Of a DNA stretch of 64,000 bases, positions 39,347 to 49,025 are shown in pieces. The notes below the pieces were generated by a model. That model was not told where the DNA came from. It did not search any database and worked only from the letters and a program-made list of their open reading frames with translations. Each line of letters begins with the position of its first letter. The stretch's first letter is position 1. A program made the translations under genes and the position numbers. Origin of the DNA: Rhodococcus tibetensis (GTDB lineage Bacteria > Actinomycetota > Actinomycetes > Mycobacteriales > Mycobacteriaceae); the NCBI RefSeq assembly GCF_024438035.1, contig NZ_JANFQF010000005.1:124001-188000 (forward strand). Direction: 5' to 3'.

Positions 39347-40021
39347 GTGAACCGCGGCCGCCCGACTGGAGTCGCCGCCGCGATCGGTGTCACGATCGCC
39401 CTGGTGTTCCTCCTGGTGATCGCGCTGGGGATCACCAATCCGGTTCGGACCCGGCTCGTCACGTCCGACGCTCTCGGTCCCGACAACGGGGAGCTGGTGT
39501 CCGATTATCTGGTACGTGCGTCCCGTTCGCTGGAACAACCCCTCGGGAACGAGCACTGGGCGCTGGTGTCGTTCACCTTGCCGGTGTCCTCTGAGACCGT
39601 GCTCGAGGTCGCGGCCGCCGTACGGGTGTCACAGTTGCTGTTCCGGCTTCCACTCGACCGCGTCCAGACGCCGCTCGTGCCGGTCTCGGTCGCCTCGGGC
39701 GACGCGGCGATCGAGCGCGCCCACGTCCTGGCGTCCGGCCGGGTTCAGAGGATGACCGGTGAGACGGTCCGGCAGGGAGAGATTGCCGAGGTGTCCTCCG
39801 AGAAGTTCGCGCAGAACTGTGCCTGCGTGATCGCCATCGTGGTCCGCGGGGACCTCGACCGGTTGAGGGAACTGCAGTCGGCCTCGGCGGTCCGCGCCGT
39901 CGAGGCACTACACACCGACGCGGTGTTCGGACGTTTCGCGATACGGCCACTCCTGCCCGAGCAGGGCGAGACAGTGACGCCCGGACCCGACGACGGTGCG
40001 GTGTCCGGAGGCGGTTCGTGA
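39347..40021 (+). CDS. Single-pass membrane protein of unknown function
   Basis: Hypothetical protein of 224 residues. A short basic N-terminus and one membrane helix (about 9-28) are followed by an extracytoplasmic domain of about 190 residues with two cysteines close together (NCACVIAIVVRGD). The GTG lies 1 bp after the rluD stop, and its own stop overlaps rarD (GTGA), so it belongs to the lspA-rluD-rarD unit. I recognise no family. The topology suggests a surface-exposed anchor protein. Confidence 0.75.
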   Translation: MNRGRPTGVAAAIGVTIALVFLLVIALGITNPVRTRLVTSDALGPDNGELVSDYLVRASRSLEQPLGNEHWALVSFTLPVSSETVLEVAAAVRVSQLLFRLPLDRVQTPLVPVSVASGDAAIERAHVLASGRVQRMTGETVRQGEIAEVSSEKFAQNCACVIAIVVRGDLDRLRELQSASAVRAVEALHTDAVFGRFAIRPLLPEQGETVTPGPDDGAVSGGGS

Positions 40022-40935
40022 AGGCGCGGAAGACGGAGACCGTCGGCGTGGCCTGCGGAGTCGGCGCCTACGTGCTCTGGGGTGCGTTTCCCGCGTTCTT
40101 CGGCGTTCTCGGCCCGGCAGGCTCGGTGGAGATCCTCGCCCACCGGGTGGTGTGGACGCTGGCGCTGATGCTCGTGGTGTTGTGGGTGTCCGGGCGAATC
40201 CGCTCGCTGCGCGGACTCGGTGTCCGGACCTGGCTGCTCGTGGCCGCCGCGTCGGCGTTGATCGCGGTCAACTGGGGCACGTACATCTATGGCGTGACGT
40301 CGGACCGGGTGGTCGAGACCGCGCTCGGGTACTTTGTCAATCCGCTGGTGAGCGTTCTCCTGGGTGTCGTGATCTTCCGGGAGCGTCTGGTGCCCGCGCA
40401 GATCGTAGCCCTCGCGCTCGCCGCCGCGGCGGTCGTCGTGATCACCGTCGACTACGGACATCCGCCGTTCATCGCCCTCACTCTGGCGCTGTCCTTCGCG
40501 CTCTACGGCCTCTGCAAGAAGGTGATGCCGCTCGACCCGAGAACCAGCCTCACCGCGGAAGGCATCGTCGCCGGACCGATCGCACTCGGCTATCTCGTAT
40601 TCCTCGCAGTCGCGGGTACCGGCACGTTCCTCGGGCACGGGCCGGGCCACAGCCTGCTCCTCATCGCCGCAGGCCCGGTGACCGCGCTTCCGCTGCTGTT
40701 GTTCGGCGCTGCGGCGCAACGGGTGCCGCTGCGCACCCTCGGCATGTTGCAGTACTTGACGCCGGCCCTGCAGATGGTGTGGGGCGTGGCTGTCCTGCAC
40801 GAGGACATGCCGGCCTCCCGGTGGATCGGTTTCGCGTTGATCTGGCTGGCGCTTGCGATCTTCACAACCGATGCGCTGGTGCGGGTCCGGCGCGGCCGAC
40901 GTACCCTCCGATCGTCACAGGAGCCAGTCCAGTAA
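40018..40935 (+). CDS. rarD: RarD/EamA-family permease
   Basis: Polytopic membrane protein of 305 residues with about ten helices, in two EamA-type halves. The RarD signatures ILAHRVVWTL and NWGTYIYGV are visible. It belongs to the drug/metabolite transporter superfamily. RarD is named from a chloramphenicol-sensitivity locus, but the substrate is unknown. The GTG start is coupled to the preceding membrane protein. No terminator is obvious in the 98 bp before dnaE. Confidence 0.87.
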   Translation: MKARKTETVGVACGVGAYVLWGAFPAFFGVLGPAGSVEILAHRVVWTLALMLVVLWVSGRIRSLRGLGVRTWLLVAAASALIAVNWGTYIYGVTSDRVVETALGYFVNPLVSVLLGVVIFRERLVPAQIVALALAAAAVVVITVDYGHPPFIALTLALSFALYGLCKKVMPLDPRTSLTAEGIVAGPIALGYLVFLAVAGTGTFLGHGPGHSLLLIAAGPVTALPLLLFGAAAQRVPLRTLGMLQYLTPALQMVWGVAVLHEDMPASRWIGFALIWLALAIFTTDALVRVRRGRRTLRSSQEPVQ

Positions 40936-41033
40936 CTCTCGTCACGAGTTCGCCGACACCCCGTCGCGGCGACCGGTGGTGTCGGTCCGAGGGCCTACAC
41001 TCGTGAGGCTCCCAGACCTTCAGAGAGGCGCAC

Positions 41034-44000
41034 GTGGCTGACTCGTTCGTACATCTGCACAATCACACCGAGTACTCGATGCTCGACGGTGCGGCCAAGG
41101 TCGGCCCCCTGTTCGAAGAGGCCGAGCGGCTGGGGATGTCGGCGGTAGGGATGACCGACCACGGCAACATGTACGGCGCCAGCGAGTTCTACAACGTGGC
41201 GAAGAAGCAGGGCATCAAGCCGATCATCGGTATCGAGGCCTATGTCGCTCCGGAATCGCGCTTCAACACCAAAAGGGTTCTGTGGGGTGACCGCAGCCAG
41301 AAGTCGGACGACGTCTCCGGTAGCGGTGCGTACACCCACATGACGATGGTCGCGGAGAACGCAACCGGTCTGCGGAACCTGTTCAAGCTGTCCTCGCTCG
41401 CGTCGATCGAGGGTCAACTCGGCAAGTGGGCGAGGATGGACGAAGAGCTCATCGCCACCCACCACGAGGGCATCATCGCGACCACGGGCTGCCCGTCCGG
41501 TGAGATCCAGACACGGCTGCGACTCGGCCACGACCGGGAGGCCCTCGAGGCCGCCGCCAAGTGGCAGGAGATCTGGGGCAAGGACAATTTCTTCCTCGAG
41601 CTGATGGACCACGGACTGTCGATCGAGCGACGGGTTCGTGAGGGCCTGCTCGAGATCAGCAAGAAACTCGAGATTCCGCCGCTCGCCACCAACGACTGCC
41701 ACTACGTCACCAAGGAAGCCGCGGAGAACCACGAGGCCCTCCTGTGCATCCAGACCGGTAAGACGCTGTCCGACCCCACCCGGTTCAAGTTCGACGGCGA
41801 CGGCTACTACCTGAAGTCGGCCGCGGAGATGCGGGCCCTGTGGGACGACCAGGTGCCCGGCGCGTGCGACAACACATTGCTGATCGCCGAGCGGGTCCAG
41901 TCGTACGACGACGTGTGGGCGCATCACGACCGGATGCCGATCTTCCCGGTCCCCGAGGGCGAGACTCAGGGCACCTGGCTGCGCAAGGAGGTCATGCGCG
42001 GACTGGACCGTCGGTTCCCCGACGGACCGCCGGAGGAGTACCTCGCCCGCGCCGATTACGAGATCGGCGTCATCCTCGAAATGGGTTTCCCCGCTTACTT
42101 CCTCGTCGTCGGTGACCTCATCAACCACGCGCGTGAGGTCGGCATCCGAGTCGGTCCCGGCCGAGGTTCCGCCGCGGGGTCGCTCGTCGCCTACGCGATG
42201 GGTATCACCAACATCGATCCGATCCCGCACGGTCTGCTGTTCGAGCGGTTCCTGAACCCCGAGCGCGTCTCCATGCCCGATATCGATATCGACTTCGACG
42301 ACCGCCGTCGCGGCGAGATGGTGCGCTACGCGACGGACAAGTGGGGCAGCGACCGCGTCGCCCAGGTCATCACGTTCGGCACCATCAAGACGAAGGCGGC
42401 CATCAAGGACTCCGCCCGGGTCCAGTTCGGCCAGCCCGGTTTCGCGATCGCGGACCAGATCACCAAGGCGCTGCCGCCGCCGATCATGGCCAAGGACATC
42501 TCGGTGTCGGGCATCACCGATCCGGATCACGAGCGCTACAAGGAAGCGGTGGAGGTTCGCGCCCTCATCGACTCCAACCCGGACGTCGCGAAGATCTATC
42601 AGACTGCCAAGGGCCTCGAAGGCCTGATCCGCAACGCGGGCGTCCACGCCTGCGCGGTGATCATGTCGTCCGAACCGCTGATGGACGCCATCCCCGTGTG
42701 GAAGCGCGCCCAGGACGGCGCCATCATCACCGGCTGGGACTACCCGTCGTGCGAGGCCATCGGCCTGCTGAAGATGGACTTCCTCGGACTGCGGAACCTC
42801 ACCGTCATCGGTGACGCCATCGACAACATCAAGGCCAACCGGGGCATCGACCTGGACCTCGACACGTTGCCGCTCGACGACCCGGCAACGTACGAATTGC
42901 TGTCGCGGGGTGACACTCTCGGTGTCTTCCAGCTCGATGGTAGCGCTATGCGCGATCTGCTTCGACGCATGCAGCCCACCGGGTTCGAGGACATCGTCGC
43001 GGTGCTCGCGTTGTACCGGCCCGGTCCGATGGGCATGAACGCGCACAACGACTATGCCGACCGCAAGAACGGTCGCCAAGAGGTCAAGCCCATTCACCCG
43101 GAGCTCGAGGAGCCTCTGAAGGAGATCCTCGCCGACACCTACGGCCTTATCGTCTACCAGGAGCAGATCATGCAGATCGCTCAGAAGGTGGCCGGGTACT
43201 CGCTCGGACAGGCAGACATTCTCCGTCGAGCCATGGGTAAGAAAAAGCTCTCGGTCCTGGAGGAGGCGTACGCCGGTTTCCGCGAGGGCATGCTCGCCAA
43301 CAACTTCTCCGAGCCCGCGATCAAGGCGCTGTGGGACACCATCCTTCCGTTCGCCGGTTATGCCTTCAACAAGTCCCACGCCGCCGGTTACGGACTGGTG
43401 TCGTTCTGGACCGGATACCTCAAGGCCAACTATCCCGCCGAGTACATGGCCGGCCTGCTCACATCGGTGGGTGACGACAAGGACAAGGCCGCCATCTACC
43501 TGGCGGACTGCCGCAAGATGGGGATCACGGTGCTGCCGCCCGACGTGAACGAGTCGGAAGTCAACTTCGCCTCGGTCGGTGAAGACATTCGTTTCGGCAT
43601 GGGCGCGGTACGCAACGTCGGTGCCAATGTGGTGGCGTCGATCATCAAGGCGCGCAAGGAGAAGTCCAAGTTCGTGGATTTCTCGGACTACCTCAACAAG
43701 ATCGATGCCGCGGCCTGCTCCAAGAAGGTCACCGAATCGTTGATCAAGGCTGGGGGGTTCGACTCGCTGGGCCATCCCCGCAAGGGGCTCATGCTCGTCC
43801 ACGCCGATGCGATCGACGCGGTGATGGGCACCAAGAAAGCTGAGGCCATCGGCCAGTTCGACCTGTTCGGGGGCGACGACGCCGACGAATCGATCTCCTC
43901 GGTGTTCAACGTCAAGATTCCCGACGAGGAATGGGACAGCAAGCACAGGCTGGCATTGGAGCGGGAAATGCTGGGCCTCTACGTCTCCGGGCATCCGCTC

Positions 44001-44570
44001 AACGGCGTCGAGCACGTCCTGTCCGCCCAGTCCGACACAGCGATTCCCACCATTTTGGAAGGCGATGTCAAGGACGGTACCCAGGTCACGGTCGGCGGCA
44101 TTCTCGCCTCGGTGAATCGGCGGATCAACAAGAATGGTCTGACGTGGGCGTCGGCGCAGCTCGAGGATCTTTCGGGTGGTATCGAGGTGCTGTTCTTCCC
44201 GCAGGCGTACTCCGTGTACGGGATGGATGTCACCGAGGACTCCGTCGTCCTCGTCAAGGGGCGGGTGTCGGTGCGTGACGACCGGATTTCACTCATTGCG
44301 AATGACCTTGCAGTGCCGGATCTTTCGGCCGTCGGTGTCGCGAAGCCGTTGGCGGTGAGCCTCCCGCTGCGCCAGTGCACCAAAGACAAGCTGGGCGCGC
44401 TCCGGCAGGTACTGACGCGGCACCCGGGGACGTCCGATGTGCACGTGCGTTTGATCGGCGGAACCGAAATCACGCTGTGGAAGGTGGACGACGTGCTGCG
44501 CGTGGAGCCGTCTTCGGCGTTGATGGGCGACCTCAAGGCGCTGCTGGGGCCCAGCTGTCTGTCGGTGTGA
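41034..44570 (+). CDS. dnaE1: DNA polymerase III alpha subunit DnaE1
   Basis: Replicative polymerase of 1178 residues. The N-terminal PHP domain (about 1-280) keeps metal-ligand motifs [14 protein letters not shown] and TDHGNMYG, consistent with the proofreading exonuclease of actinobacterial DnaE1. Polymerase catalytic aspartates are in [10 protein letters not shown] (Asp416, Asp418). Helix-hairpin-helix and OB-fold regions follow ([15 protein letters not shown]). GTG at 41034 gives the conserved start [15 protein letters not shown] lies upstream. The length matches M. tuberculosis DnaE1 (Rv1547) rather than the shorter DnaE2. Confidence 0.97.
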   Translation: MADSFVHLHNHTEYSMLDGAAKVGPLFEEAERLGMSAVGMTDHGNMYGASEFYNVAKKQGIKPIIGIEAYVAPESRFNTKRVLWGDRSQKSDDVSGSGAYTHMTMVAENATGLRNLFKLSSLASIEGQLGKWARMDEELIATHHEGIIATTGCPSGEIQTRLRLGHDREALEAAAKWQEIWGKDNFFLELMDHGLSIERRVREGLLEISKKLEIPPLATNDCHYVTKEAAENHEALLCIQTGKTLSDPTRFKFDGDGYYLKSAAEMRALWDDQVPGACDNTLLIAERVQSYDDVWAHHDRMPIFPVPEGETQGTWLRKEVMRGLDRRFPDGPPEEYLARADYEIGVILEMGFPAYFLVVGDLINHAREVGIRVGPGRGSAAGSLVAYAMGITNIDPIPHGLLFERFLNPERVSMPDIDIDFDDRRRGEMVRYATDKWGSDRVAQVITFGTIKTKAAIKDSARVQFGQPGFAIADQITKALPPPIMAKDISVSGITDPDHERYKEAVEVRALIDSNPDVAKIYQTAKGLEGLIRNAGVHACAVIMSSEPLMDAIPVWKRAQDGAIITGWDYPSCEAIGLLKMDFLGLRNLTVIGDAIDNIKANRGIDLDLDTLPLDDPATYELLSRGDTLGVFQLDGSAMRDLLRRMQPTGFEDIVAVLALYRPGPMGMNAHNDYADRKNGRQEVKPIHPELEEPLKEILADTYGLIVYQEQIMQIAQKVAGYSLGQADILRRAMGKKKLSVLEEAYAGFREGMLANNFSEPAIKALWDTILPFAGYAFNKSHAAGYGLVSFWTGYLKANYPAEYMAGLLTSVGDDKDKAAIYLADCRKMGITVLPPDVNESEVNFASVGEDIRFGMGAVRNVGANVVASIIKARKEKSKFVDFSDYLNKIDAAACSKKVTESLIKAGGFDSLGHPRKGLMLVHADAIDAVMGTKKAEAIGQFDLFGGDDADESISSVFNVKIPDEEWDSKHRLALEREMLGLYVSGHPLNGVEHVLSAQSDTAIPTILEGDVKDGTQVTVGGILASVNRRINKNGLTWASAQLEDLSGGIEVLFFPQAYSVYGMDVTEDSVVLVKGRVSVRDDRISLIANDLAVPDLSAVGVAKPLAVSLPLRQCTKDKLGALRQVLTRHPGTSDVHVRLIGGTEITLWKVDDVLRVEPSSALMGDLKALLGPSCLSV

Positions 44571-44571
44571 G

Positions 44572-44814
44572 CTACTCGGGTGGGGCGTCGGGGAAGAGTC
44601 GGCGTACCCACCAGACCACCACCGCGACGGCGGCGGCGGTGAGCACGGCCACCTGCGCTGTCTCGGTGACGGCGAGGACAGCCACAAAGACCAGCAACCC
44701 GACGGCGACGGCTTCGAGTTTGTAGAGGGGCCACGCGGTACCGGCAAGGTCCACCGTGCGGGGAGTGCGGTGGCTGACCGAGACATGAGCAATCGGCGTG
44801 TCGGATGTCGTCAT
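44572..44814 (-). CDS. Small two-helix membrane protein
   Basis: Hypothetical protein of 80 residues. About 30 hydrophilic residues precede two membrane helices (about 33-51 and 53-72), and the end is acidic. ATG at 44814 is preceded by GAGGTGA. It is convergent with dnaE1, with one base between stops. The amino-acid pattern (LYKLEAVAVGLLVFVAVLAV) supports real coding. No function can be assigned. Confidence 0.68.
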   Translation of the reverse strand: MTTSDTPIAHVSVSHRTPRTVDLAGTAWPLYKLEAVAVGLLVFVAVLAVTETAQVAVLTAAAVAVVVWWVRRLFPDAPPE

Positions 44815-44959
44815 CGCGGGTTCACCTCGCTGTTCGTAGATCCGTGCGTGACGATCAGGGTACGCGCAACTGTGAGTTCGGTCCAACGAACACTCGCTGC
44901 CAGCCGTTGGTTCGGGGCGTTCGGTGGCGCGTTCTCGGCGGTCGGGGTTCACTGGACGC

Positions 44960-45394
44960 ATGCCACTCACAGGTGAATACGAACCCAGTCCGTCCAAGTG
45001 GGCCGCAGATCAGGCGGAGTTGATCGAATCGAGCGACGGCACCAAAGGTACGACGCTCAATGGACGGCCAGTCGTGCTGTTGACCACCCGCGGTGCGAAA
45101 TCCGGGAAGCTTCGCAAGACACCGCTGATGCGCGTCGAGCACGACGGCACCTACGCGGTGGTGGCGTCCCTGGGAGGCGCTCCGAAGAACCCGGTCTGGT
45201 ACTACAACGTGAAGGCCGATCCGCACGTCGAGCTCCGGGACGGACAGCGCAAGCAGGACATGGTGGCGCGGGAGGTAACCGGCGAGGAGAAGACCGCCTG
45301 GTGGGAGCGTGCAGTCGCCGCGTACCCCGACTACGCCGAATATCAGAAGAACACGGACCGGGAAATTCCCGTGTTCGTTCTCGAGCTCGCCTGA
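44960..45394 (+). CDS. Deazaflavin (F420)-dependent nitroreductase family protein
   Basis: Protein of 144 residues in the Ddn-like split-barrel family, which binds coenzyme F420 and reduces quinones or nitro compounds at the membrane. Family features are visible: [33 protein letters not shown] and [20 protein letters not shown] at 44960 gives the conserved start; sequence upstream in frame is poor. It precedes ilvA, as Rv1558 precedes ilvA (Rv1559) in M. tuberculosis. The physiological substrate is unknown. Confidence 0.88.
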   Translation: MPLTGEYEPSPSKWAADQAELIESSDGTKGTTLNGRPVVLLTTRGAKSGKLRKTPLMRVEHDGTYAVVASLGGAPKNPVWYYNVKADPHVELRDGQRKQDMVAREVTGEEKTAWWERAVAAYPDYAEYQKNTDREIPVFVLELA

Positions 45395-45444
45395 GAATTC
45401 GCCCCGGCTGGTACTGCGGGCTGCCGTGGTGGGAACATATTCGG

Positions 45445-46794
45445 GTGTCCACATCGCCCGATACCGCAGCCCGAAACATCACCTCGCCCCTGACAGTGGG
45501 CGAGATCGACGCGGCGATCGAGCGAATTTCCCACGTGATCGACGCGACGCCGCTGCAGTGGAGCGAGCGACTGTCGGCGCTCACCGGCGCGAATGTCTAC
45601 CTCAAGCGTGAGGACCTCCAGGTGGTCCGCTCCTACAAGCTGCGCGGCGCCTACAACCTGATGGCCCAGCTCGCCCCGGGCGAACGTGCGGCGGGAGTGG
45701 TGACGGCCAGCGCGGGCAACCACGCGCAAGGGGTCGCATTCGCCTGTCGCGCAATGGGAATCGTCGGACGAATCTATGTTCCGTCTAATACGCCGAAGCA
45801 GAAGCGCGATCGTATCCGCGCGCACGGCGGAGAATTCGTCGAACTCATCTTGACGGGGGAGACCTACGACGCCGCGGCTGCTGCTGCCGCAGCCGATGTA
45901 CTGCGCACCGGTGCCACGATGGTCCCGCCGTTCGACGACGCACGCACTGCGGCGGGCCAAGGGACGATCGCCGCCGAGATCCTCGCGCAGCTCGAAACGG
46001 TTCCCGACACCGTGGTCGTTCCGGTCGGGGGCGGCGGCTGCATCGCCGGTATGGCGACGTATCTGCGCGCCCATGCGCCCCGCACTGCCCTCGTCGGTGT
46101 GGAGCCGACCGGCGCGGCGTCGATGACGGCCGCCTTGGTGGCCGGTGCTCCGGTGACGTTGTCGGAGATCGATCCGTTCGTCGACGGTGCCTCGGTGAAG
46201 CGCGTCGGTGACCTGCCGTTCGCTGTCGTGTCCGCGCTCGGCGCCGAGGTGGTCTCGCACACGGCTCTGCTGCAGGCCGATGGGTCGACGATCCGGCTCG
46301 ATCCGGAAAGTTTCGTCATGACGAATCTCGACGAGGGTGCCTTGTGCACCACCATGCTCGAGATGTATCAGAACGAGGGCATCATTGCGGAGCCGGCGGG
46401 TGCCCTGTCCGTCGCTGCGCTCGGCAACATCACGTTCGAGTCCGGTTCGACCGTGGTGTGCCTCGTCTCGGGCGGCAACAACGACGTCTCCCGGTATGGC
46501 GAGATTCTGGAACGCTCGCTGGTGCATCTCGGTCTCAAGCACTATTTCCTCGTCGACTTTCCGCAGGAACCGGGCGCGCTGCGCCGATTCCTCGACGAGG
46601 TACTCGGTCCGGAGGACGACATCACGTTGTTCGAGTACGTCAAGCGGAACAACCGTGAGACCGGCGCGGCGCTGGTGGGTATCGAACTCGGGAGTGCGGA
46701 CGGACTCGGCGACCTGCTCGAGCGGATGGAGCACTCGCAGATGCAGGTGGAGCGGTTGGAACCGGGCAGCCCGGCGTACCGCTACCTGACCTGA
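45445..46794 (+). CDS. ilvA: Threonine ammonia-lyase IlvA
   Basis: PLP enzyme of 449 residues converting threonine to 2-oxobutanoate, the first step to isoleucine. The cofactor lysine is in RSYKLRGAYN (Lys65); the glycine-rich phosphate loop is VGGGGCIAG. The C-terminal 100 residues form a single ACT-like regulatory domain (HYFLVDFPQEPGALRRF), as in the Corynebacterium enzyme. GTG at 45445 is preferred; a GAACAT hexamer 6 bp upstream makes a leaderless start possible. It converges with the TetR gene, with one base between stops. Confidence 0.95.
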   Translation: MSTSPDTAARNITSPLTVGEIDAAIERISHVIDATPLQWSERLSALTGANVYLKREDLQVVRSYKLRGAYNLMAQLAPGERAAGVVTASAGNHAQGVAFACRAMGIVGRIYVPSNTPKQKRDRIRAHGGEFVELILTGETYDAAAAAAAADVLRTGATMVPPFDDARTAAGQGTIAAEILAQLETVPDTVVVPVGGGGCIAGMATYLRAHAPRTALVGVEPTGAASMTAALVAGAPVTLSEIDPFVDGASVKRVGDLPFAVVSALGAEVVSHTALLQADGSTIRLDPESFVMTNLDEGALCTTMLEMYQNEGIIAEPAGALSVAALGNITFESGSTVVCLVSGGNNDVSRYGEILERSLVHLGLKHYFLVDFPQEPGALRRFLDEVLGPEDDITLFEYVKRNNRETGAALVGIELGSADGLGDLLERMEHSQMQVERLEPGSPAYRYLT

Positions 46795-46795
46795 G

Positions 46796-47320
46796 TTACT
46801 CCTGGAGCAGTCGCTCCACGACCTTGCCGTACAACTCGGGTTCGGGCAGGGGGAGTCCGAGTAGTGCGGCGAGGTAGATTCCGTCGCCGACCAGTCGGAC
46901 GATCTCGGCCTGCACCGGGTCGTCGATTTCGCTCTGGAGACCTTCGTCCCAGCCGCGCATGACCTCGATGACCGCGCGCTGGATCTCGTCGTGCTGCCCG
47001 TCGACGCTGCGCAGTGCGGCGATCGTGGATCGATAGAGTGCCAGCTCTTCGGTTGTGCTCGCATCCGGAACCTGCAAGTACCACTCGGACAGCGAGGTGC
47101 CGCCGGAGACGGCGTCGGCGAGCTGGGCGTCGGCGCGCTCGCCGAGGCGGCGCACCATCGCCGCCAAGAGTGCCTCTTTGCTGGGGAAGTGGTACAGCAG
47201 ACCGCCCTTGGAGACCCCCGCCTCGGCGGCGACCGACTCGAGCGTCACCTGAGCGATTCCCACGTCGAGTAACAGCTTTTCGAGGGCGTCGAGTATTCGA
47301 TCGCGCGTACCGGCAGCCAT
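46796..47320 (-). CDS. TetR-family repressor, probably of the adjacent efflux gene
   Basis: Repressor of 174 residues. The N-terminal helix-turn-helix is clear (RDRILDALEKLLLDVGIAQVTLESVAAEAGVSKGGLLYHFPSKEALL, about 6-50), and the rest is a helical ligand domain. ATG at 47320 is chosen for the conserved start; no ribosome site is visible, and TACAGT lies 8 bp upstream on the same strand, so it may be leaderless. It is divergent from an MFS drug exporter, with palindromes between, like the LfrR/LfrA pair of Mycobacterium smegmatis. Confidence 0.9.
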   Translation of the reverse strand: MAAGTRDRILDALEKLLLDVGIAQVTLESVAAEAGVSKGGLLYHFPSKEALLAAMVRRLGERADAQLADAVSGGTSLSEWYLQVPDASTTEELALYRSTIAALRSVDGQHDEIQRAVIEVMRGWDEGLQSEIDDPVQAEIVRLVGDGIYLAALLGLPLPEPELYGKVVERLLQE

Positions 47321-47350
47321 GGAGAGGCACTGTACCTGGAAAACGACTTT

Positions 47351-47390
47351 ACCGTCCGGACGGTTCACGGTACAGTAGCCGACTGTACCG
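47351..47390. promoter_or_regulatory. Probable TetR operators between repressor and MFS gene
   Basis: ACCGTCCGGACGGT (47351-47364) is a perfect 14-bp palindrome. CGGTACAGT and ACTGTACCG (47368-47376 and 47382-47390) form a 9-bp inverted repeat with a 5-bp spacer. The half site GGACGGTT recurs at 47394-47401. Both palindromes sit in the 124-bp divergent gap. Confidence 0.72.
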
Positions 47391-47444
47391 GCTGGACGGT
47401 TTACCTACCGTGCCGGCCCTCCAAGGGAAAGTCGCAGGAAAACC

Positions 47445-49025
47445 ATGTCTGTCTCCATGGATCGCGGGATCAACGACGCCTTCGGCGCGCCGGATCAGGC
47501 ATCCGCTTCGCGCCGAGACTGGCTCGGACTCGTCGTTCTAGCCTTCGCTGTACTGCTCATCGCCGTCGACGGCACGGTGCTCGATCTCGCGCTGCCCTTC
47601 ATCAGTGCCGACCTCGAGCCGAGCAGCACCCAGCTGCTGTGGATCATCGATGTCTACTCTTTCGTGCTCGCCGGTCTGCTGATCACGATGGGCACCCTCG
47701 GCGACCGCATCGGCCGTCGGCGCCTCCTGCTCGTGGGTGCTGCCGGGTTCGGTGTGGCCTCGTTGATCGCGGCGTGGGCGCCGACCCCGGAGATGCTCAT
47801 CGCGGCCCGAGTGCTGCAGGGCGTTTCCGGCGCAACCCTCATGCCGGCGACGCTCGGGCTCATCAGGACGATCTTCGCCGACCCCCGCGAACGCACGCTG
47901 GCAATCGGTGTGTGGGGTGCGATGGCCGGCGGCGGAACCGCGGCGGGCCCCCTGATCGGTGGCTGGCTTCTCGAGCACTTCTGGTGGGGTTCTGTGTTCC
48001 TGATCAACATCCCGGTGATGGCCGTCCTCATCGTCGCCGGACCGCTCGTGATCCCCGAGTCGAAGGATCCGGCCCCCGGCCGCTTCGACCTGTTCGGCGC
48101 TGCGCTGTCGATGTCGACGATGCTGCCGCTCGTGTACGCGGTGAAGGAAACGGTGGTGCATGGGTTCGACCCGGTACTCCTCGCGATCGGGCTGGTGGGC
48201 CTGGTCTCGGGCGTTGCATTCGTACGCAGGCAGCGCGCCATGCAGGATCCGATGATCGACGTCGGACTGTTCGCCAAGCCGGCCTTCTCCACGGCGGTGC
48301 TCACGAACCTGCTGTCCATCTTCGCCCTGGCCGGTGTGCTGTTCTTCGGTTCCCAGTATCTACAGCTGGTGTTGGGTAACACCGCATTGGAATCGGGTGT
48401 GCTGATGCTGCCCGGAATGCTGCTGAGTGCTGTCACCGCGCTCGCCGCCGCCTGGATGGTGGGCAGGTGGCGGACATCCCACGTCCTCGGAGGCGGTCTC
48501 GCGGTCGCCGGACTGGGTGCGGCGCTGATGCTGACACTGAGTGTCGACGGTGCGCCCACGATGTTCGTCATCGGCTTCGCGCTCGCAGGCGCCGGTGTCG
48601 GCATTGCGCTGACCCTGACATCCGATCTCGTCGTCAGCGCCGTCGAGCCGGAGCGGGCGGGCGCCGCCTCGGCCGTGTCCGAGACGGCCTACGAACTCGG
48701 CGTGGCGTTGGGTGTCGCGGTCTTGGGCAGCGTGGTGATGGCCCTCTTCCGCGGCGGCCTCGATACGTCGATGCTGGAACCGGAACGAGTGGACGCCGCC
48801 CGAGGCACGCTCGGTGCTGCGGTCGCCGAAGCCGACCATCTTCCGGAGATGGCGCGCTCGGTGTTCCTCGAGTCGGCGCAAACCGCGTTCGTCGACGGCA
48901 TGCACGTTGCGGCAGGCGCCACCGCGTTGATCCTGTTCGCCACCGCGGTGCTGGTGCTTCGGATGCTGCGTGGCGGTCAGACCGAGGTGACCGCACTCGA
49001 GGCGTCGAGCACCACGAACGAGTGA
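47445..49025 (+). CDS. MFS drug exporter, DHA2 (14-helix) family
   Basis: Proton-coupled multidrug exporter of 526 residues with about fourteen membrane helices. DHA2 motifs are visible: DGTVLDLALPFI in helix 1, GDRIGRRRLLLVG (motif A, about 86-98), and RVLQGVSGATLMPATLGLI (motif B). The C-terminal part extends past the last helix with a short acidic tail. ATG has AGGA upstream. Expression is expected to be controlled by the divergent TetR. Its 3' end overlaps treZ on the other strand by 49 bp. The substrate range is unknown. Confidence 0.92.
   Translation: MSVSMDRGINDAFGAPDQASASRRDWLGLVVLAFAVLLIAVDGTVLDLALPFISADLEPSSTQLLWIIDVYSFVLAGLLITMGTLGDRIGRRRLLLVGAAGFGVASLIAAWAPTPEMLIAARVLQGVSGATLMPATLGLIRTIFADPRERTLAIGVWGAMAGGGTAAGPLIGGWLLEHFWWGSVFLINIPVMAVLIVAGPLVIPESKDPAPGRFDLFGAALSMSTMLPLVYAVKETVVHGFDPVLLAIGLVGLVSGVAFVRRQRAMQDPMIDVGLFAKPAFSTAVLTNLLSIFALAGVLFFGSQYLQLVLGNTALESGVLMLPGMLLSAVTALAAAWMVGRWRTSHVLGGGLAVAGLGAALMLTLSVDGAPTMFVIGFALAGAGVGIALTLTSDLVVSAVEPERAGAASAVSETAYELGVALGVAVLGSVVMALFRGGLDTSMLEPERVDAARGTLGAAVAEADHLPEMARSVFLESAQTAFVDGMHVAAGATALILFATAVLVLRMLRGGQTEVTALEASSTTNE

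Noticed and set aside
40995-44015. 1006-codon minus-strand open frame opposite dnaE1
   Set aside because: Antisense artefact of high GC content; dnaE1 motifs fix the coding strand.
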